This document shows, one piece after another, positions 19,201-27,968 of a DNA stretch of 64,000 nucleotides. The notes under the pieces were generated by a model. The model was not told where the DNA came from and made no database searches. It saw only the letters and a program-made list of their open reading frames with translations. This DNA is from Lentzea sp. NEAU-D7 (GTDB taxonomy: Bacteria; Actinomycetota; Actinomycetes; Mycobacteriales; Pseudonocardiaceae): positions 186,001 to 250,000 of the forward strand of contig NZ_JAPJDL010000001.1 in NCBI RefSeq assembly GCF_026242055.1, written 5' to 3'. The position numbers were made by a program, and so were the translations under genes. Every line of letters starts with the position of its first letter. Position 1 is the stretch's first letter.

Positions 19201-20430
19201 GAGCAGGACGAGCTGCTGCTGTCGTTGCTGGCCGGTCATCTCACTCAGGGCCTGTCCCGGGCGCGTCAGATCGACCAGCAGCGGGAGACGGCGCTGGCGC
19301 TGCAACGCGCCATCCTGGGCCCGTCGCACCTGCCCGGTGGCTTCGCCGTGCGCTACGAACCGGCGGCCCGTCCGCTGGAGGTCGGCGGCGACTGGTACGA
19401 CACGTTCCCGTTGCCCGACAAGCGCATCGGCATCGTCGTCGGGGACTGCGTCGGCCGCGGGCTCAGCGCCGCGGCGGTGATGGGTCAGCTGCGCAGCGCC
19501 TGCCGTGCGTTGCTGCTGCAGGAGACCGGGCCCGCCCGCGCCCTCATGGCGCTCGACCACTTCGCCGACGGCGTCCCCGGCGCCTTGTGCACCACGGTGT
19601 TCTGCGGAGTCCTCGACCCCGCCACCGGCCACCTCGTCTACTCGAGCGCCGGACACCCGCCCGCGATCCTGGCGCTCCCCGACGGCACCACCCAGCTGCT
19701 CGAAGGCGGACGGTCCATCCCGCTCGCGGTCAAGCTGGGCGTGCGGCGCACGGAGGCCGAGTGCCACCTGCCTCCCCGCTCCACGCTGCTCACCTACACC
19801 GACGGGCTCGTCGAACGCCGCCGCAGCTCGCTGACCGAGGGCATCGACAAGGCCGCGCACGCGGTCCAGCAGGGTCGTGAGAGCGGGCTGGAAGACCTGG
19901 CCGGTCAGGTCATGACGGCTCTCGCTCCGGAAGGTGGCTACGACGACGACGTGGCCCTGCTCCTGTACCGGCACCCGGCACCGCTCGACATGACCTTCCC
20001 CGCGGAGCCCGGCCGGCTCGGGGAAGCCCGGCACGCGTTGCGCACCTGGCTGCGGGAGTGCGGACTGTCCGCGAAACGCGCCCAGAGCGTTCTGCTGGCA
20101 GTCGGGGAGGCGTGCATCAACTCGATCGAGCACGCCTACCGGGACGCCCCGCGCGAGGCCGTCCGGGTCCGGGTCGAGACGGCGGGTGGCGCCGGGTTGC
20201 TCGCGACCGTGGCCGACACCGGCACCTGGAAGCCCCCGGCCACCGACCCCGCGACGACCCGCGGCCGGGGCACCGCGATCATGCAGACGATGATGGACGA
20301 AGTCACCATCCGCCCCGATCCATCCGGCACCACCGTGACGATGCACGTGAGGATTCTCGATGACGACGCCGCTGAAGCTGACCAAGACCGTCGACCCTCA
20401 GGGCAGGTCCGTCATCAGGGCGGCGGGTGA
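16213..20430 (+). CDS. hybrid PAS-histidine kinase-receiver-PAS-GAF-PP2C-ATPase signalling protein
   Basis: A 1405-residue cytoplasmic sensor with no membrane segment. In order: PAS-like sensor (about 20-165); GAF-like (170-330); HisKA with phosphoacceptor His361 in [13 protein letters not shown]; ATPase with N box NLLSNALKF near 475; receiver with Asp681 in [15 protein letters not shown] (770-885); GAF-like (895-1025); SpoIIE/RsbU-type PP2C phosphatase from about 1035 (VGGDWYDTF, Asp1060; later TYTDGLVE); and a C-terminal RsbW-like ATPase (about 1270-1395). It joins a two-component phosphorelay to a partner-switch phosphatase and anti-sigma kinase. The STAS gene starting 71 nt before its stop is the likely substrate. 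Confidence 0.9.
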   Translation: MGRSDDIGHDRSVLTDVFAEDPEIGRDLAAVDWAATPLGPPEGWPQSLQTAVSVLLSSRFSMWLAWGPELTFFCNNAYRHNTLGRKYPWALGRPAAEVWAEIWEDVEPRVDNVLSSGRATWDEALLLFLERSGYSEETYHTFSYSPLRDERGAVAGMLCVVSEETERVIGERRMATLRDLGSDPTVAREEREVLAFDCTQLERNRRDLPFTLIYLVDHGRARLAGATGIAPGHPVAPEAIAHEDEAPVWPVAAVMDGDSVVVELDGERFADLPRGDWNRPPAQALVVPLQRPGGAPHGFLVAGLNRHRPLDDGYRGFVDLVAGHIASGVAGAHDFQAQQRRAEELTELDRAKTAFFSNISHEFRTPLTLIMGPVQDLRDRLAQADPQAGHELEVIHRNGLRLGKLVNTLLDFSRLEAGRMQAHFQPVELATITAELAGVFRSAVERAGLSFEIDCSPLPEPVHVDLGLWEKVVLNLLSNALKFTVEGSVGITVRGGAGKAVVTVSDTGVGVPRHEIPRLFERFHRIENSWSRSREGSGIGLALVQELVHLHGGTIRADSAEGEGTRFTVELPFGTDHLPAEALSRQAGPPTVSDIAAPYVQEALRWLPDPGPAAEDLLPTAAAGTAPQAPATVLVADDNSDMREYLTRLLLRAGYEVRAVNDGLAALETARAQPPDLVVSDVMMPRMDGLSLVAALRADPRTMAVPVLLLSARAGQEASGEGLRAGADDYLVKPFAAADLLARVRANVDLSRLRGRHARWRDALIDSLQEAFFVCDDDGTVVEVNAAFTDILGYGPEDLPYAVPHPWWPDERTDAEAHREFADAFAARSGRDQHSRTVPVTHRDGRRLWVSALMNPARDPDSGRTVTVGTFRDVTADHHARRREAALAELSVRLSRATSASEALSGALEHLETLWRAEQVLAVVFGRHETPWVSTVTERLAWEDLPAHRRSTLAALKDHSALTPVALEDGSTAVTVEHPDGPMVLWLHLHSHSHFTEQDELLLSLLAGHLTQGLSRARQIDQQRETALALQRAILGPSHLPGGFAVRYEPAARPLEVGGDWYDTFPLPDKRIGIVVGDCVGRGLSAAAVMGQLRSACRALLLQETGPARALMALDHFADGVPGALCTTVFCGVLDPATGHLVYSSAGHPPAILALPDGTTQLLEGGRSIPLAVKLGVRRTEAECHLPPRSTLLTYTDGLVERRRSSLTEGIDKAAHAVQQGRESGLEDLAGQVMTALAPEGGYDDDVALLLYRHPAPLDMTFPAEPGRLGEARHALRTWLRECGLSAKRAQSVLLAVGEACINSIEHAYRDAPREAVRVRVETAGGAGLLATVADTGTWKPPATDPATTRGRGTAIMQTMMDEVTIRPDPSGTTVTMHVRILDDDAAEADQDRRPSGQVRHQGGG

Positions 20431-20653
20431 GATCGACCTGAGCAACGCCGAGACGTTCGCGGCCGCGTTCGCGGGCACCACCGGACCGCTGGTCGTCGAC
20501 CTCACCGAGGTGCACTACATCGACAGCGCCGGGATGAGCGTGCTGTTCACGCACGCCGAGCGGACCGAGCTGATCGCGACCTCGCTGCTCTCGCCGATCC
20601 TCGAGATGTCCGGACTCACCTCGATGACCACCGTCCGGGAAGCGGAGGGGTGA
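20360..20653 (+). CDS. STAS-domain anti-sigma factor antagonist
   Basis: A 97-residue single-domain protein. The signature is HYIDSAGMSVLF, with Ser56 the predicted phosphorylation site of SpoIIAA/RsbV-like anti-anti-sigma factors. Dephosphorylated protein would bind an RsbW-type kinase and free a sigma factor. The ATG lies inside the kinase gene in another frame with a 71-nt overlap. The upstream product carries both a PP2C phosphatase and an RsbW-like ATPase, so this is probably its own switch partner. Confidence 0.9.
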   Translation: MTTPLKLTKTVDPQGRSVIRAAGEIDLSNAETFAAAFAGTTGPLVVDLTEVHYIDSAGMSVLFTHAERTELIATSLLSPILEMSGLTSMTTVREAEG

Positions 20654-20890
20654 CAGCTCAGGCGATCCTGTCCGCACAGCGCATCAGGACCGCCGGGGAG
20701 ATCTTTCCCCGCGTGCGCCGCAGATGCGCCTCGCCCCACACCCTCACCCCTTCGACGGGCAGAGCCGTTGTCCCGACTTCGACTGGGAGAGCGGCGACTG
20801 GCGCACCACAACGCCGTGCGCTCCTCCCCCACCCGGCAACGCCGCGTCGCGGCCTGTCCGGTGGAAGAGGAGCGCGTCAGCCGGCAGGGC

Positions 20891-21589
20891 TCACCTCACC
20901 GTGATGTTGGAGTTGCCACTGCTCTGGTAGCCCTCGGTCGCGAGGATCATGTAGTAGCTGAAGTTGCCGAGCCGCATGTTGGCGCGGTTCCACGCGTCGA
21001 AGTGGTTGCCGGTGGTGATCGACCCGCCCGTCCGCCTCTGCTGCCGGACGCTCCAGAACTGCGGGAAGGTCTTGTTGTTGCCTTCCACGGAGGGCGCGTT
21101 GTAGCGCATCGTCTGGTAGATGTCGTACGTGCCACCGTCGGTGGTCACCGTGCCCTTGTACGTGCCGGTGGGCCGGTAGTTGCCCCAGTTGTCGACGACG
21201 TAGTACTCGACGAGCGGGTTCGAGGTCCACCCGTACAGGGTCAGGTACGCGTTGCCGGACGGGTTGAAGCTGCCGGAGTAGTTCACGGTCCGGCGTGAGC
21301 CGTTGCTCCAGCCCTTGCCGCCGACGAAGTTGCCGACGTTGCTCCACGACGTGCTGTAGTTGCCGCCGGATCCGAACTCCATGCAGACCCTGCCGCCACC
21401 GTCGGTCCAGAACGAGTAGTAGTAACCGCCGTTGTTGCCCGTCTGGCTCGAACACGTGGCGGCGATGCCCACATCGGCACTGGCCACGACCGGCGTCATC
21501 GCCATGACGAGCGCGGTGCAGGCGCCGCTGACGAGCAATGCCATTCGGCCGCGTTTGCGGCTCGACGGTCGAAAATGGGCTTCAGCCAT
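20891..21589 (-). CDS. secreted GH11 endo-1,4-beta-xylanase
   Basis: A 232-residue exported enzyme. A signal peptide of about 38 residues ends near VVASADV. The mature part is one GH11 beta-jelly roll: [24 protein letters not shown] and the catalytic nucleophile Glu in [21 protein letters not shown] follows, and the acid/base Glu lies in [18 protein letters not shown]. It hydrolyses internal xylan bonds outside the cell. It has no carbohydrate-binding module, unlike many Streptomyces GH11 enzymes. A GH62 arabinofuranosidase lies upstream on the same strand, and an operator-like repeat lies in its promoter. Confidence 0.95.
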   Translation of the reverse strand: MAEAHFRPSSRKRGRMALLVSGACTALVMAMTPVVASADVGIAATCSSQTGNNGGYYYSFWTDGGGRVCMEFGSGGNYSTSWSNVGNFVGGKGWSNGSRRTVNYSGSFNPSGNAYLTLYGWTSNPLVEYYVVDNWGNYRPTGTYKGTVTTDGGTYDIYQTMRYNAPSVEGNNKTFPQFWSVRQQRRTGGSITTGNHFDAWNRANMRLGNFSYYMILATEGYQSSGNSNITVR

Positions 21590-21628
21590 ATGCGGTACTC
21601 CTCAGCATTGAGGTTGGCACGGCAGCGG

Positions 21629-21716
21629 TCGAAACTTTATCGACACTAGCAGCGCCACACGGGCTCCATAAGACCGCCGAGAAGTTTCGATAATTTTTCG
21701 AAACTTCTCGGCGGTC
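21629..21716. promoter_or_regulatory. operator/terminator region before the xylanase gene
   Basis: Positions 21672-21690 and 21698-21716 form a perfect 19-bp inverted repeat (arm GACCGCCGAGAAGTTTCGA) around a 7-nt AT loop. The hairpin can terminate the GH62 transcript. The core AAGTTTCGA of both arms recurs a third time inside 21629-21643 (TCGAAACTTTATCGA), 40 nt before the xylanase start, where an operator is expected. GAAA/TTTC-type palindromes are known from actinomycete xylanase promoters, so I infer a dual terminator and repressor-binding region. Confidence 0.6.
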
Positions 21717-21768
21717 GTCGGTGAAGCCCTTTGTGATCATTTCAATTCGCGCACCGGAGTGCGCGCGA

Positions 21769-23292
21769 TCAGCGTTGCAGCGTCAGCAGACCCGGCCGGT
21801 ACGGCAGCCGGCCGTAGTCGCCGCCGGAGTTCGGATCGCGCCCTTGGTAGAGCAGCTGCAGGTTGCAGGGGTCGATGGTCTTGGTCTGGTCGGGGTTGGT
21901 GCGGATCAGGTCGCCGTGGCTGATGTCGTTGGTCCAGGTGGCACCGCTGTTGGCCTTGCCGGCGAACGGGTTGCTCTCGGTGGCGGCCTGCGGCGTCCAC
22001 GAGCCGCTCAGGCTGCTGGACGTGAACGAGCGGAAGTAGCGCCCGCCGGACCCCATCGCCTCGACGATCATGAGGTACTGGTTGCGGCCCTGGACCTTGT
22101 AGACCTCGACACCCTCGAACAGGTTCGCCTTCGTGTCGCTCATGATCTGGGTCCAGGACGAGCCGAAGCTGCCGGGGAAGTTCCCGATGGGCATGCTGGC
22201 GCGGTAGATCTTGCCGTTGTCACCGGCGAAGAACAGGTACATGTGCGTGTCGTCGGCGATGAGCGTCTGGTCGATCGGGCCCGTGTCGGAGCCGGGGATG
22301 CTCCCGGTGAACAGCGTCTGCGGCGACGACCAGCCGTTCGCGTTGGTCGGGTCGTTCGACGTCCGGTAGCTGAACGCGGTCGGCCCCCACTGGTAGGCGA
22401 GCACCCAGATGTTCTTCGGCGCGAAGTAGAACAGCGTGGAGGCGACGGCGCCGGTGCTCATCCCGTTCTGGCTGGCCGAGCCCATGTCGGACCAGTTCGT
22501 GAAGGTCCCGAAGTTCATCGAGCCCCACGTCGTGCCCGTGTCGTGCGTCGTCGCGTAGACCAGGTGCTTGCCGTTGTAGAGGACGTGGGTGAAGTCCTTG
22601 AGCGACACCCAGCCCTGCTTCGGCTGCGCCAGCGGGCCCGTGGAGGACCAGCGGTAGGTCGACGGGAGCGAGCACCCGCCGGGCGGGTTGCTCGTCGTGG
22701 TGGTGGGGTTGGTCCCGCCGCCGACGCGGACGAGCTGCCACTGCTGGTTGGCACCGCCCCAGTCGCTGTACTGGACCACGTTGCCGCCGTCGGCGGTGGA
22801 GCCGCCCTGGACCTCGACGGCCTTGTTGCTGTTGCGGTTGACCAGCCGCACGTGGCCACCGTCGGAGTCGGCGAGGCGGAACTGCTGGTTCGTGCCGTTG
22901 GAGTCGGCCCACTGCACGATGGCGCCGCCGTCGGCGGTGGAGAAGTTGTGGACGTCGAGGACCTTGCCCGACAACCGCGACTTCAGCCGGTAGTAGCCGC
23001 CGCCGGAGTCGACGAACTGCCACTGCTGCTGGTTGCCGTCGTTGCGCGTCCACTGGGTGATCCGCGCGCCGTCGTTCGTGGCGAGGTTGTAGACGTCCAG
23101 GGCCTTGCCGCTGTTGCGGTTGACCAGGACGTACCAGGCGGTGGTGTCGACGGTCGCCGCCGACACGGGTGCCGCGCTGAAGGCCGCCACCAGACCGCCG
23201 ATCAGGACGGCCACGGCGGCGGTGATGCCGGCCGCGCGTCGTCTGCGGGCGCGGGGGGCGGAGGCGGGCGGGTGGTGGCCAGATCCGGCCAT
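21769..23292 (-). CDS. secreted GH62 alpha-L-arabinofuranosidase with ricin-type CBM13
   Basis: A 507-residue exported enzyme. A twin-basic signal region (RARRRR) and hydrophobic helix end near PVSAATVD. Residues of about 50-180 form a ricin-type beta-trefoil with three repeats of the NGxxxxQW/QQF type, a xylan- or galactose-binding module. A Thr-rich linker leads to the GH62 five-bladed propeller. Candidate catalytic residues are Asp in [10 protein letters not shown], Asp in [11 protein letters not shown] and Glu in [10 protein letters not shown]. It removes arabinose side chains from arabinoxylan, so it works with the xylanase. The ATG at 23292 follows AGAGGAG; an ATG at 23310 is also in frame. 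Confidence 0.93.
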   Translation of the reverse strand: MAGSGHHPPASAPRARRRRAAGITAAVAVLIGGLVAAFSAAPVSAATVDTTAWYVLVNRNSGKALDVYNLATNDGARITQWTRNDGNQQQWQFVDSGGGYYRLKSRLSGKVLDVHNFSTADGGAIVQWADSNGTNQQFRLADSDGGHVRLVNRNSNKAVEVQGGSTADGGNVVQYSDWGGANQQWQLVRVGGGTNPTTTTSNPPGGCSLPSTYRWSSTGPLAQPKQGWVSLKDFTHVLYNGKHLVYATTHDTGTTWGSMNFGTFTNWSDMGSASQNGMSTGAVASTLFYFAPKNIWVLAYQWGPTAFSYRTSNDPTNANGWSSPQTLFTGSIPGSDTGPIDQTLIADDTHMYLFFAGDNGKIYRASMPIGNFPGSFGSSWTQIMSDTKANLFEGVEVYKVQGRNQYLMIVEAMGSGGRYFRSFTSSSLSGSWTPQAATESNPFAGKANSGATWTNDISHGDLIRTNPDQTKTIDPCNLQLLYQGRDPNSGGDYGRLPYRPGLLTLQR

Positions 23293-23341
23293 GAACGTGC
23301 TCCTCTTCATCGAGGTGAGGATCGCGAGATGCAATGGTCGG

Positions 23342-23489
23342 CGGACCGCTTGCGCCGAGCGGTCCGTCGCGCCCTTTTCAGGGCGAACGGCAATTGCGTC
23401 ACAGAGATGTCTGTGCGGCGGATACGGCCGCCTCCACCAACTCTGAGGGATGATCTCCGCGCGGTCAAGAACTGTCGAATGCGTTCGAC
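23342..23489. promoter_or_regulatory. cluster of inverted repeats before the GH62 gene
   Basis: Four separate perfect inverted repeats occur in 150 nt. They are CGGACCGCT/AGCGGTCCG (23342-23366), CGCCC/GGGCG (23370-23385), CACAGA/TCTGTG with a 4-nt spacer (23400-23415), and GTCGAA/TTCGAC with a 4-nt spacer (23474-23489). The first two lie close to the GH62 start and could fold in the leader. The last two have the 16-bp layout of dimeric repressor sites. Confidence 0.5.
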
Positions 23490-23598
23490 TGGAGACGCGC
23501 ACAGCAGGTCCGGCGCATTGTTCCGTGCTAAAAAAGTCGAATTCTTTGAGCGCATTCGAGCCGTACCGCCGCGGGCGCGGCCCGGTAGGGTCGCCGGT

Positions 23599-24543
23599 GT
23601 GGATCTCGAGGACACCGCCGCCCGGCTCGGCGTCACCGCCGAGGAGGTCGGCCGCGTGCACCGGCTCGCCGGCGACCGGCCGTCCGCCCCGCTGCCCGCC
23701 AAGGCGCACGCGCCCGCGATCCTCGACCGCCTCGCCGTGCGCCCGGACGACGCGGCCGAGGTCGTGGCGGGCTGGCCCGACGCCGGCTCTCCACTGTGGA
23801 CGCCGGAGCTGCGCTGGCTGCTGGACCGCTCGATCGCCCTGGTCCGGGCCGATCTCGGTGGCCACCAGTGGCTGCCACCCGGCCCGGCGCTGCCGCGCGA
23901 CCGCGGCCCCGCCTGGCGGCACCTCTACGTCTACGCGTACCTGGCCCTGGTCGACGTCGTCACGCACCACCACCGCGAGCGCGGCATTCCCGACGCCGTG
24001 ACGTGGACGACCCTCGCCGACCTGGGCCGCAACCTCGCGATCGACAGGCGGATGAACCGCGAGGGCTGGCCGGTCATGCAGAGCTGGCTGACGCTGCACA
24101 CCCGCGGAGCCGTGTACGAACTCGGCCGGCTGCAACACCACCGCGGCGACGGCGCACTCTCGCTGCACATCCCCGACTCGGGTCCGCTGACTCCGCAGGC
24201 GGTCGCGGCGTCACTCGACGAAGCCCGCGCCTTCTTCCCGCGCCACTTCCCCGGCGAGCACTACACGGCGTTCTCCTGCGGCTCGTGGCTGCTCGACCCG
24301 CAGCTGCGGGAGTACCTGCCGGGGGACTCCAACATCATCCGGTTCCAGGAGATGTTCGAGCTGGAACCCCACGAGGAGCAGGAAGGGCTGGACGCCGACG
24401 TGGAGGTGCGGCGGTTCGTGTTCCGCACGCTGTCCACCCCGCTCGACCGGCTGCCGCGCGACACGGTGCTCCAGCGCGCGGTCGTCGACCACCTGCGGGC
24501 AGGCCGCCACTGGCACTGGCGTCGAGGCCGGTTCCCGATCTAG
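23599..24543 (+). CDS. acyltransferase-domain (GNAT-like) protein
   Basis: A 314-residue soluble protein. It matches, as I recall it, the actinobacterial two-domain family annotated as acyltransferase-domain protein: an N-terminal helical part ([24 protein letters not shown]), a middle part with [24 protein letters not shown], and a C-terminal GNAT-like part containing [20 protein letters not shown]. The substrate is unknown. The GTG at 23599 lies 7 nt after TAGGGT, a good -10 element, so the mRNA is probably leaderless. The open frame extends far upstream, but GC3 falls there. Confidence 0.72.
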   Translation: MDLEDTAARLGVTAEEVGRVHRLAGDRPSAPLPAKAHAPAILDRLAVRPDDAAEVVAGWPDAGSPLWTPELRWLLDRSIALVRADLGGHQWLPPGPALPRDRGPAWRHLYVYAYLALVDVVTHHHRERGIPDAVTWTTLADLGRNLAIDRRMNREGWPVMQSWLTLHTRGAVYELGRLQHHRGDGALSLHIPDSGPLTPQAVAASLDEARAFFPRHFPGEHYTAFSCGSWLLDPQLREYLPGDSNIIRFQEMFELEPHEEQEGLDADVEVRRFVFRTLSTPLDRLPRDTVLQRAVVDHLRAGRHWHWRRGRFPI

Positions 24544-24608
24544 CGGTTTCGCTGTGCCTACCCCGGTGAATGCTCGATTTTGGTCAACACTGAAGTTATA
24601 GAGAGTAT

Positions 24609-25439
24609 TTACCGCGCCTTCAGCCCGACCCGGTAGCGGTGGTGGTAGTGCCTGCCGGTGAGCCACAGCTCCCCGGCCGTGTCCGGCACCGCCGCGATGC
24701 CCCCGATCACCTGGTCGCGGCCCGTCGGCAGTTCGGCGACGGTGACGGCGGTGAGGTCGGCGTCCGCGGTGACGGCACCGGAGGCGAGGTCCACGCGGAT
24801 CATCCAGTCCGTGCCCGTGACGGCCGCCCACACCTGCGGGTGGCTGTCGACGGAGACGCAGTGGAGCTCGCCGAGTCGTGCGGTGGACCATTCACGGGCG
24901 CCGAGCCGCAGCTCGCGGACCAGCGCGCCGGTGTCGCGGTCGCGCAGCAGCAGCCTGGCCGTGCCGTCGGACTGCACGAGGTGCGTGCCGTCGTAGCACA
25001 GTCCCCAGCTCTCGCCGATGATCGCGGTGCGGCGCCGTTCCGCCAGCGACCGCGGATCGAGCACCACGGCGGCCTCGGTCCCGGTGTGCCACAGCCCGGC
25101 CGGTGTCAGCGCGGTCCCGCTGCCCGGCGACACGGGCCGCTGGACCCGGATCTCACCGGTGGCGGGTGCGACCACGCGGATCATCGGGCCCGTGTTCTCC
25201 ACGAGGAGGTCACCTACCAGTTCCAGACCGCGTGCGTCGGCCCGGTCGGTGGGGACGCGCGCGAGCACCTGGGCGCGGAAGTGCCGCGACGGGGCGCGCA
25301 GGGCAGCCGGCGCGGGACTGGCCGTCGTGGCCGGTGCCGGGCTGTCCTGAGCGGTCCGGTCGGGAGCCGAACAGGCGGCGAGGGTCAGCAGTGCTGCCGA
25401 CAGCGGATGGAGAAATCTGTTGACGCGCAACGGTTTCAC
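24609..25439 (-). CDS. glutaminyl-peptide cyclotransferase-like lipoprotein
   Basis: A 276-residue protein. A lipoprotein signal with LAAC is followed by a Pro/Ala/Thr linker. The body has the beta-propeller pattern of the glutamine cyclotransferase family: ARGLELVGDLLVENTG, ESWGLCYDGTHLVQSDGTARL, and ELPTGRDQVIGGIAAVPDTAGELWLTGRHYHHRYRV at the end. The family cyclises N-terminal glutamine to pyroglutamate in exported peptides. The GTG at 25439 is the assumed start. It lies 67 nt from the 19-nt palindrome at 25506, shared with the divergent lipid-kinase gene. Confidence 0.78.
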   Translation of the reverse strand: MKPLRVNRFLHPLSAALLTLAACSAPDRTAQDSPAPATTASPAPAALRAPSRHFRAQVLARVPTDRADARGLELVGDLLVENTGPMIRVVAPATGEIRVQRPVSPGSGTALTPAGLWHTGTEAAVVLDPRSLAERRRTAIIGESWGLCYDGTHLVQSDGTARLLLRDRDTGALVRELRLGAREWSTARLGELHCVSVDSHPQVWAAVTGTDWMIRVDLASGAVTADADLTAVTVAELPTGRDQVIGGIAAVPDTAGELWLTGRHYHHRYRVGLKAR

Positions 25440-25505
25440 CCCACGGATCGTCACGCCTTCCGGTCTGGCGCGCTTCCACCCCCGAAGGTGAGCCCGCCCG
25501 GGGTG

Positions 25506-25524
25506 TTCATCCGCCCGGGGTGAG
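25506..25524. promoter_or_regulatory. 19-nt island palindrome, copy a
   Basis: TTCATCCGCCCGGGGTGAG fits the island motif. It lies between the divergent cyclotransferase (66 nt to its start) and lipid-kinase-like gene (56 nt to its start). It is one of the less symmetrical copies. Confidence 0.55.
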
Positions 25525-25580
25525 GCCGCACGCGGAGGGTGCGGGCCAGGCTGGACGGACATTCCACATTGGAGGATGCC

Positions 25581-26876
25581 GTGACCCTTGTGACAGTGCC
25601 GCCGGAGCGACGACGACTGGCCAGACTCACCTTCCTGGCGGCGGGAGCGGCCGTGGCGGTAGTGCTGGTGGCGGCCGGAGTGCGTGCCGGCGCCGGGCTG
25701 GTGCTGATCGGCGCGGCGGGGACGGCGGTCGCACTGGTGGGTGCCTGGTGGTTCCTCGCACACCGCGGCCTCCTGCGGTGGCTCGCCGGAACGCTGGTGC
25801 TGCTCGCGCCGCTGGCCGTGGCCGTCCTGTACGTGCAGGCACGCCTGGCGTGGGTGGTCGTGGTGTGCGCCCTGCTGTGGGCGGTCGCCCTGGCCTGCGG
25901 ACGGCGCGCACTGGCCGCGGGTGCGCGCCGTCCGGCCGAGTCCGAGGTCCCCCCACCGCGGCGGCCGTACCTGATCATGAACCCGAGGTCCGGCGGCGGG
26001 AAGACCGGCCGCTTCGGCCTCCCGGAACTGGCCCGCGGGCTCGGCGCCGAGGTCTGCGTGCTCGACGGGTCGCAGAACGCCGCCGAACTCGCCCGGCAGG
26101 CCGTCGACGACGGCGCCGACCTGCTCGGCGTGGCCGGAGGTGACGGCACCCAGGCGATCGTCGCCGGCGTCGCGGCGGAATGCGGCGTACCGTTCATGGT
26201 CATCTCGGCGGGCACCCGCAACCACTTCGCCCTCGACCTGGGCCTGGACCGCGACGACCCCCGCCGCTGCCTCGACGCGCTCACCGACGGCGTCGAGGTG
26301 CGCGTGGACCTCTGCACGGCCGGAGACCGAGTCTTCGTCAACAACGCCTCGTTCGGCGCGTACGCCGAGGTCGTGCAGAGCCCCGCCTACCGCGACGGCA
26401 AGACGCGAACGGCGCTGAACCTGCTGCCCGGTCTCCTGGTCGGGCCACGGGCGGCGACGCTGTGCATGCGGGCGGGCGGGGACTGGCTGGCCGGCGCACA
26501 GGCGGTGCTGGTCAGCAACAACCCGTACGGCTCAAGCGACCTGGCGGGCCTGGGACGCAGGCCGCGGCTGGACAGCGGCGCCCTGGGCGTGCTCGCCGTG
26601 ACGGTGCGCAACGCGGCGGACGCCGCCGGCCTGCTGCGAGGCAGGCAGCGCTCCGACGCGGTGTACCTGCGGACCGCCACGGAGGTCGTCATCACGTCGG
26701 ACACGCTGTCGTTGCCCGTCGGTGTCGACGGTGAGGCGGTCACGATGCCGACCCCCGTGCGGTGCGAGGTGAGGCCGGGGGCGCTGCGGGTGCGGGTGCC
26801 GCGCCACCGGCCCGGTGTGCGGCCGCCCCGGCCGGAACTGAGCTGGAGGCGGTTGCGTGAGTTGGCCTTGTCCTAG
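25581..26876 (+). CDS. diacylglycerol kinase-family lipid kinase with N-terminal membrane domain
   Basis: A 431-residue protein. Residues 1-110 hold four hydrophobic segments. The catalytic domain follows: YLIMNPRSGGGKTGRF is the nucleotide-binding entry, VAGGDGTQAIVAGVA contains the GGDGT signature of DAGK/sphingosine-kinase/YegS enzymes, and GTRNHFALDLGL is the next conserved block. It phosphorylates a lipid, which one being unknown. The GTG at 25581 follows GGAGG by 5 nt. The last nine residues (RRLRELALS) are the first unit of the adjoining 24-bp repeat array, and the frame stays open for 966 nt after the TAG. Confidence 0.88.
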   Translation: MTLVTVPPERRRLARLTFLAAGAAVAVVLVAAGVRAGAGLVLIGAAGTAVALVGAWWFLAHRGLLRWLAGTLVLLAPLAVAVLYVQARLAWVVVVCALLWAVALACGRRALAAGARRPAESEVPPPRRPYLIMNPRSGGGKTGRFGLPELARGLGAEVCVLDGSQNAAELARQAVDDGADLLGVAGGDGTQAIVAGVAAECGVPFMVISAGTRNHFALDLGLDRDDPRRCLDALTDGVEVRVDLCTAGDRVFVNNASFGAYAEVVQSPAYRDGKTRTALNLLPGLLVGPRAATLCMRAGGDWLAGAQAVLVSNNPYGSSDLAGLGRRPRLDSGALGVLAVTVRNAADAAGLLRGRQRSDAVYLRTATEVVITSDTLSLPVGVDGEAVTMPTPVRCEVRPGALRVRVPRHRPGVRPPRPELSWRRLRELALS

Positions 26877-27860
26877 CGAGGCGAGTCGGCGCTGTCGCAG
26901 CGGCGCGAACCGGCCCTGGCTCAACGACGTGAGTCGGTTCAGTCGCAGCGACCCGGGCTGGACCCGTCCGAGCGGAGCGAGTCGGTGCAGTCCCAGCGGC
27001 ACGAACCGGCCCTGGCCCAACGACGTGAGTCGGCACAATCCCAGCGGCACGAGCTGACCCCGTCTGAGCGGCGCGAGTCGGTGCAGTCCCAGCGGCACCA
27101 ACCGGCCCTGGCCCAACGATGTGAGTCGGCTCAGTCCCAGCGACATGAGCTGACCCCGTCTGAGCGGCGCGAGCTGGCTCCATCTCTGCGGTGGGAGCCG
27201 GCTCTGTCTTGGCGACGCGGGCTGGGCCCGTTCCAACGACGCAGCGGCCAAGCCCCAAGGACACGAGTCGGCACTGTCCGAACGACCCGAGGCTGCCCTG
27301 TCCCCAATGACACGAGCTGCTCCCGTCCCAGCGGGGCAAACCCGCCCTGTCCCCACGACACGAACTCGCCCCGCCCCAACGGCACAAGTTGGTCCCATCC
27401 CAACAACGCGCGCCCACCCGTTCCAGCAACGCGAGCCGACCCCGTCCCAAAGGCACGAGCCGAACCCGGTCCCACGACACGAGCCCGCTCGTCCAACCAC
27501 ACGCGCGAAGCCCCTCCACGACACAAGCCGGCCCGGCCTGACAGCGCGGGCCGGCCCTGCGACCCGGAGCCCCGCCCGCCCCAACGGCGCAAGCTGACCA
27601 ACCCCCACGGTGCGAGCCCGGCCCAGCCCAGCAACGCGAGCCGACCCCTCCCAACAACGCGAGCCCGACCTACCCCACGACACCCGCCGGACCCGCCCAA
27701 CAACGCGAGCCCGGCCCGCCCCAACGACACGAGCCGGCCCGCCCCAACAACGCGAGCCCCGCCCGCCCCAACAACGCGAGCCGGCCCGCCCTCACGGCAC
27801 GGGCCAAGCCCATGCCGCCAAGGCGAGCCGGCCCTCTCCTAACGGTGCCGGGCCACTCGC
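26851..27860 (+). repeat. array of about forty 23-24-bp tandem repeats
   Basis: Units follow the loose consensus AGCGRCRCGAGYCGGCCCNGTCCC. The first dozen are regular 24-mers; examples start at 26875, 26899, 26923, 26947 and 26971. Later units become C-rich, vary by a base, and decay in the middle (about 27240-27600) before becoming regular again to 27800. The first unit is the 3' end of the lipid-kinase gene. In that same frame the array encodes octapeptides such as QRREPALA and QRRESVQS as far as 27842. The opposite strand is also largely open. No protein function can be assigned. Confidence 0.85.
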
Positions 27861-27904
27861 CGGGCTACCCGGCGTGACCTGAACATCCCCGGAGCCGAAG
27901 TCGT

Positions 27905-27935
27905 CCGCCGCACCGTGCGTCGTGCGGTGCGGCGG
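27905..27935 (-). terminator. terminator-like hairpin after the DUF6325 gene
   Basis: An 11-bp perfect stem CCGCCGCACCG/CGGTGCGGCGG with a 9-nt loop, 34 nt beyond the stop of the minus-strand DUF6325 gene and between it and the repeat array. Two copies of a 17-nt direct repeat (GGCGTGAYCYGAACATC) flank it at 27871 and 27943. Confidence 0.55.
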
Positions 27936-27968
27936 GCCACGCGGCGTGATCCGAACATCTCTGCCTCC

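Noticed and set aside
20654-20890. A plus-strand ORF after the STAS gene
   Set aside because: Poor codon pattern, no ribosome site and no recognisable protein; it is treated as intergenic.
21672-21716. The xylanase hairpin as purely a terminator
   Set aside because: The arm core recurs a third time at a promoter-like position outside the hairpin, so a regulatory role is at least as likely.
21769-24168. A 799-residue minus-strand frame as one protein
   Set aside because: The real GH62 protein starts at 23292 with signal peptide and ribosome site. The upstream extension runs antisense through the acyltransferase-like gene.
26532-27683. A long minus-strand open frame across the repeat array and the lipid-kinase 3' end
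   Set aside because: It exists because the repeat period is a multiple of three and stop-free. It overlaps a well-supported kinase on the other strand and has no ribosome site.
26851-27860. The 24-bp repeat array as a CRISPR array
   Set aside because: Units are contiguous and degenerate, with no constant repeat separated by unique spacers, and no cas genes are near.
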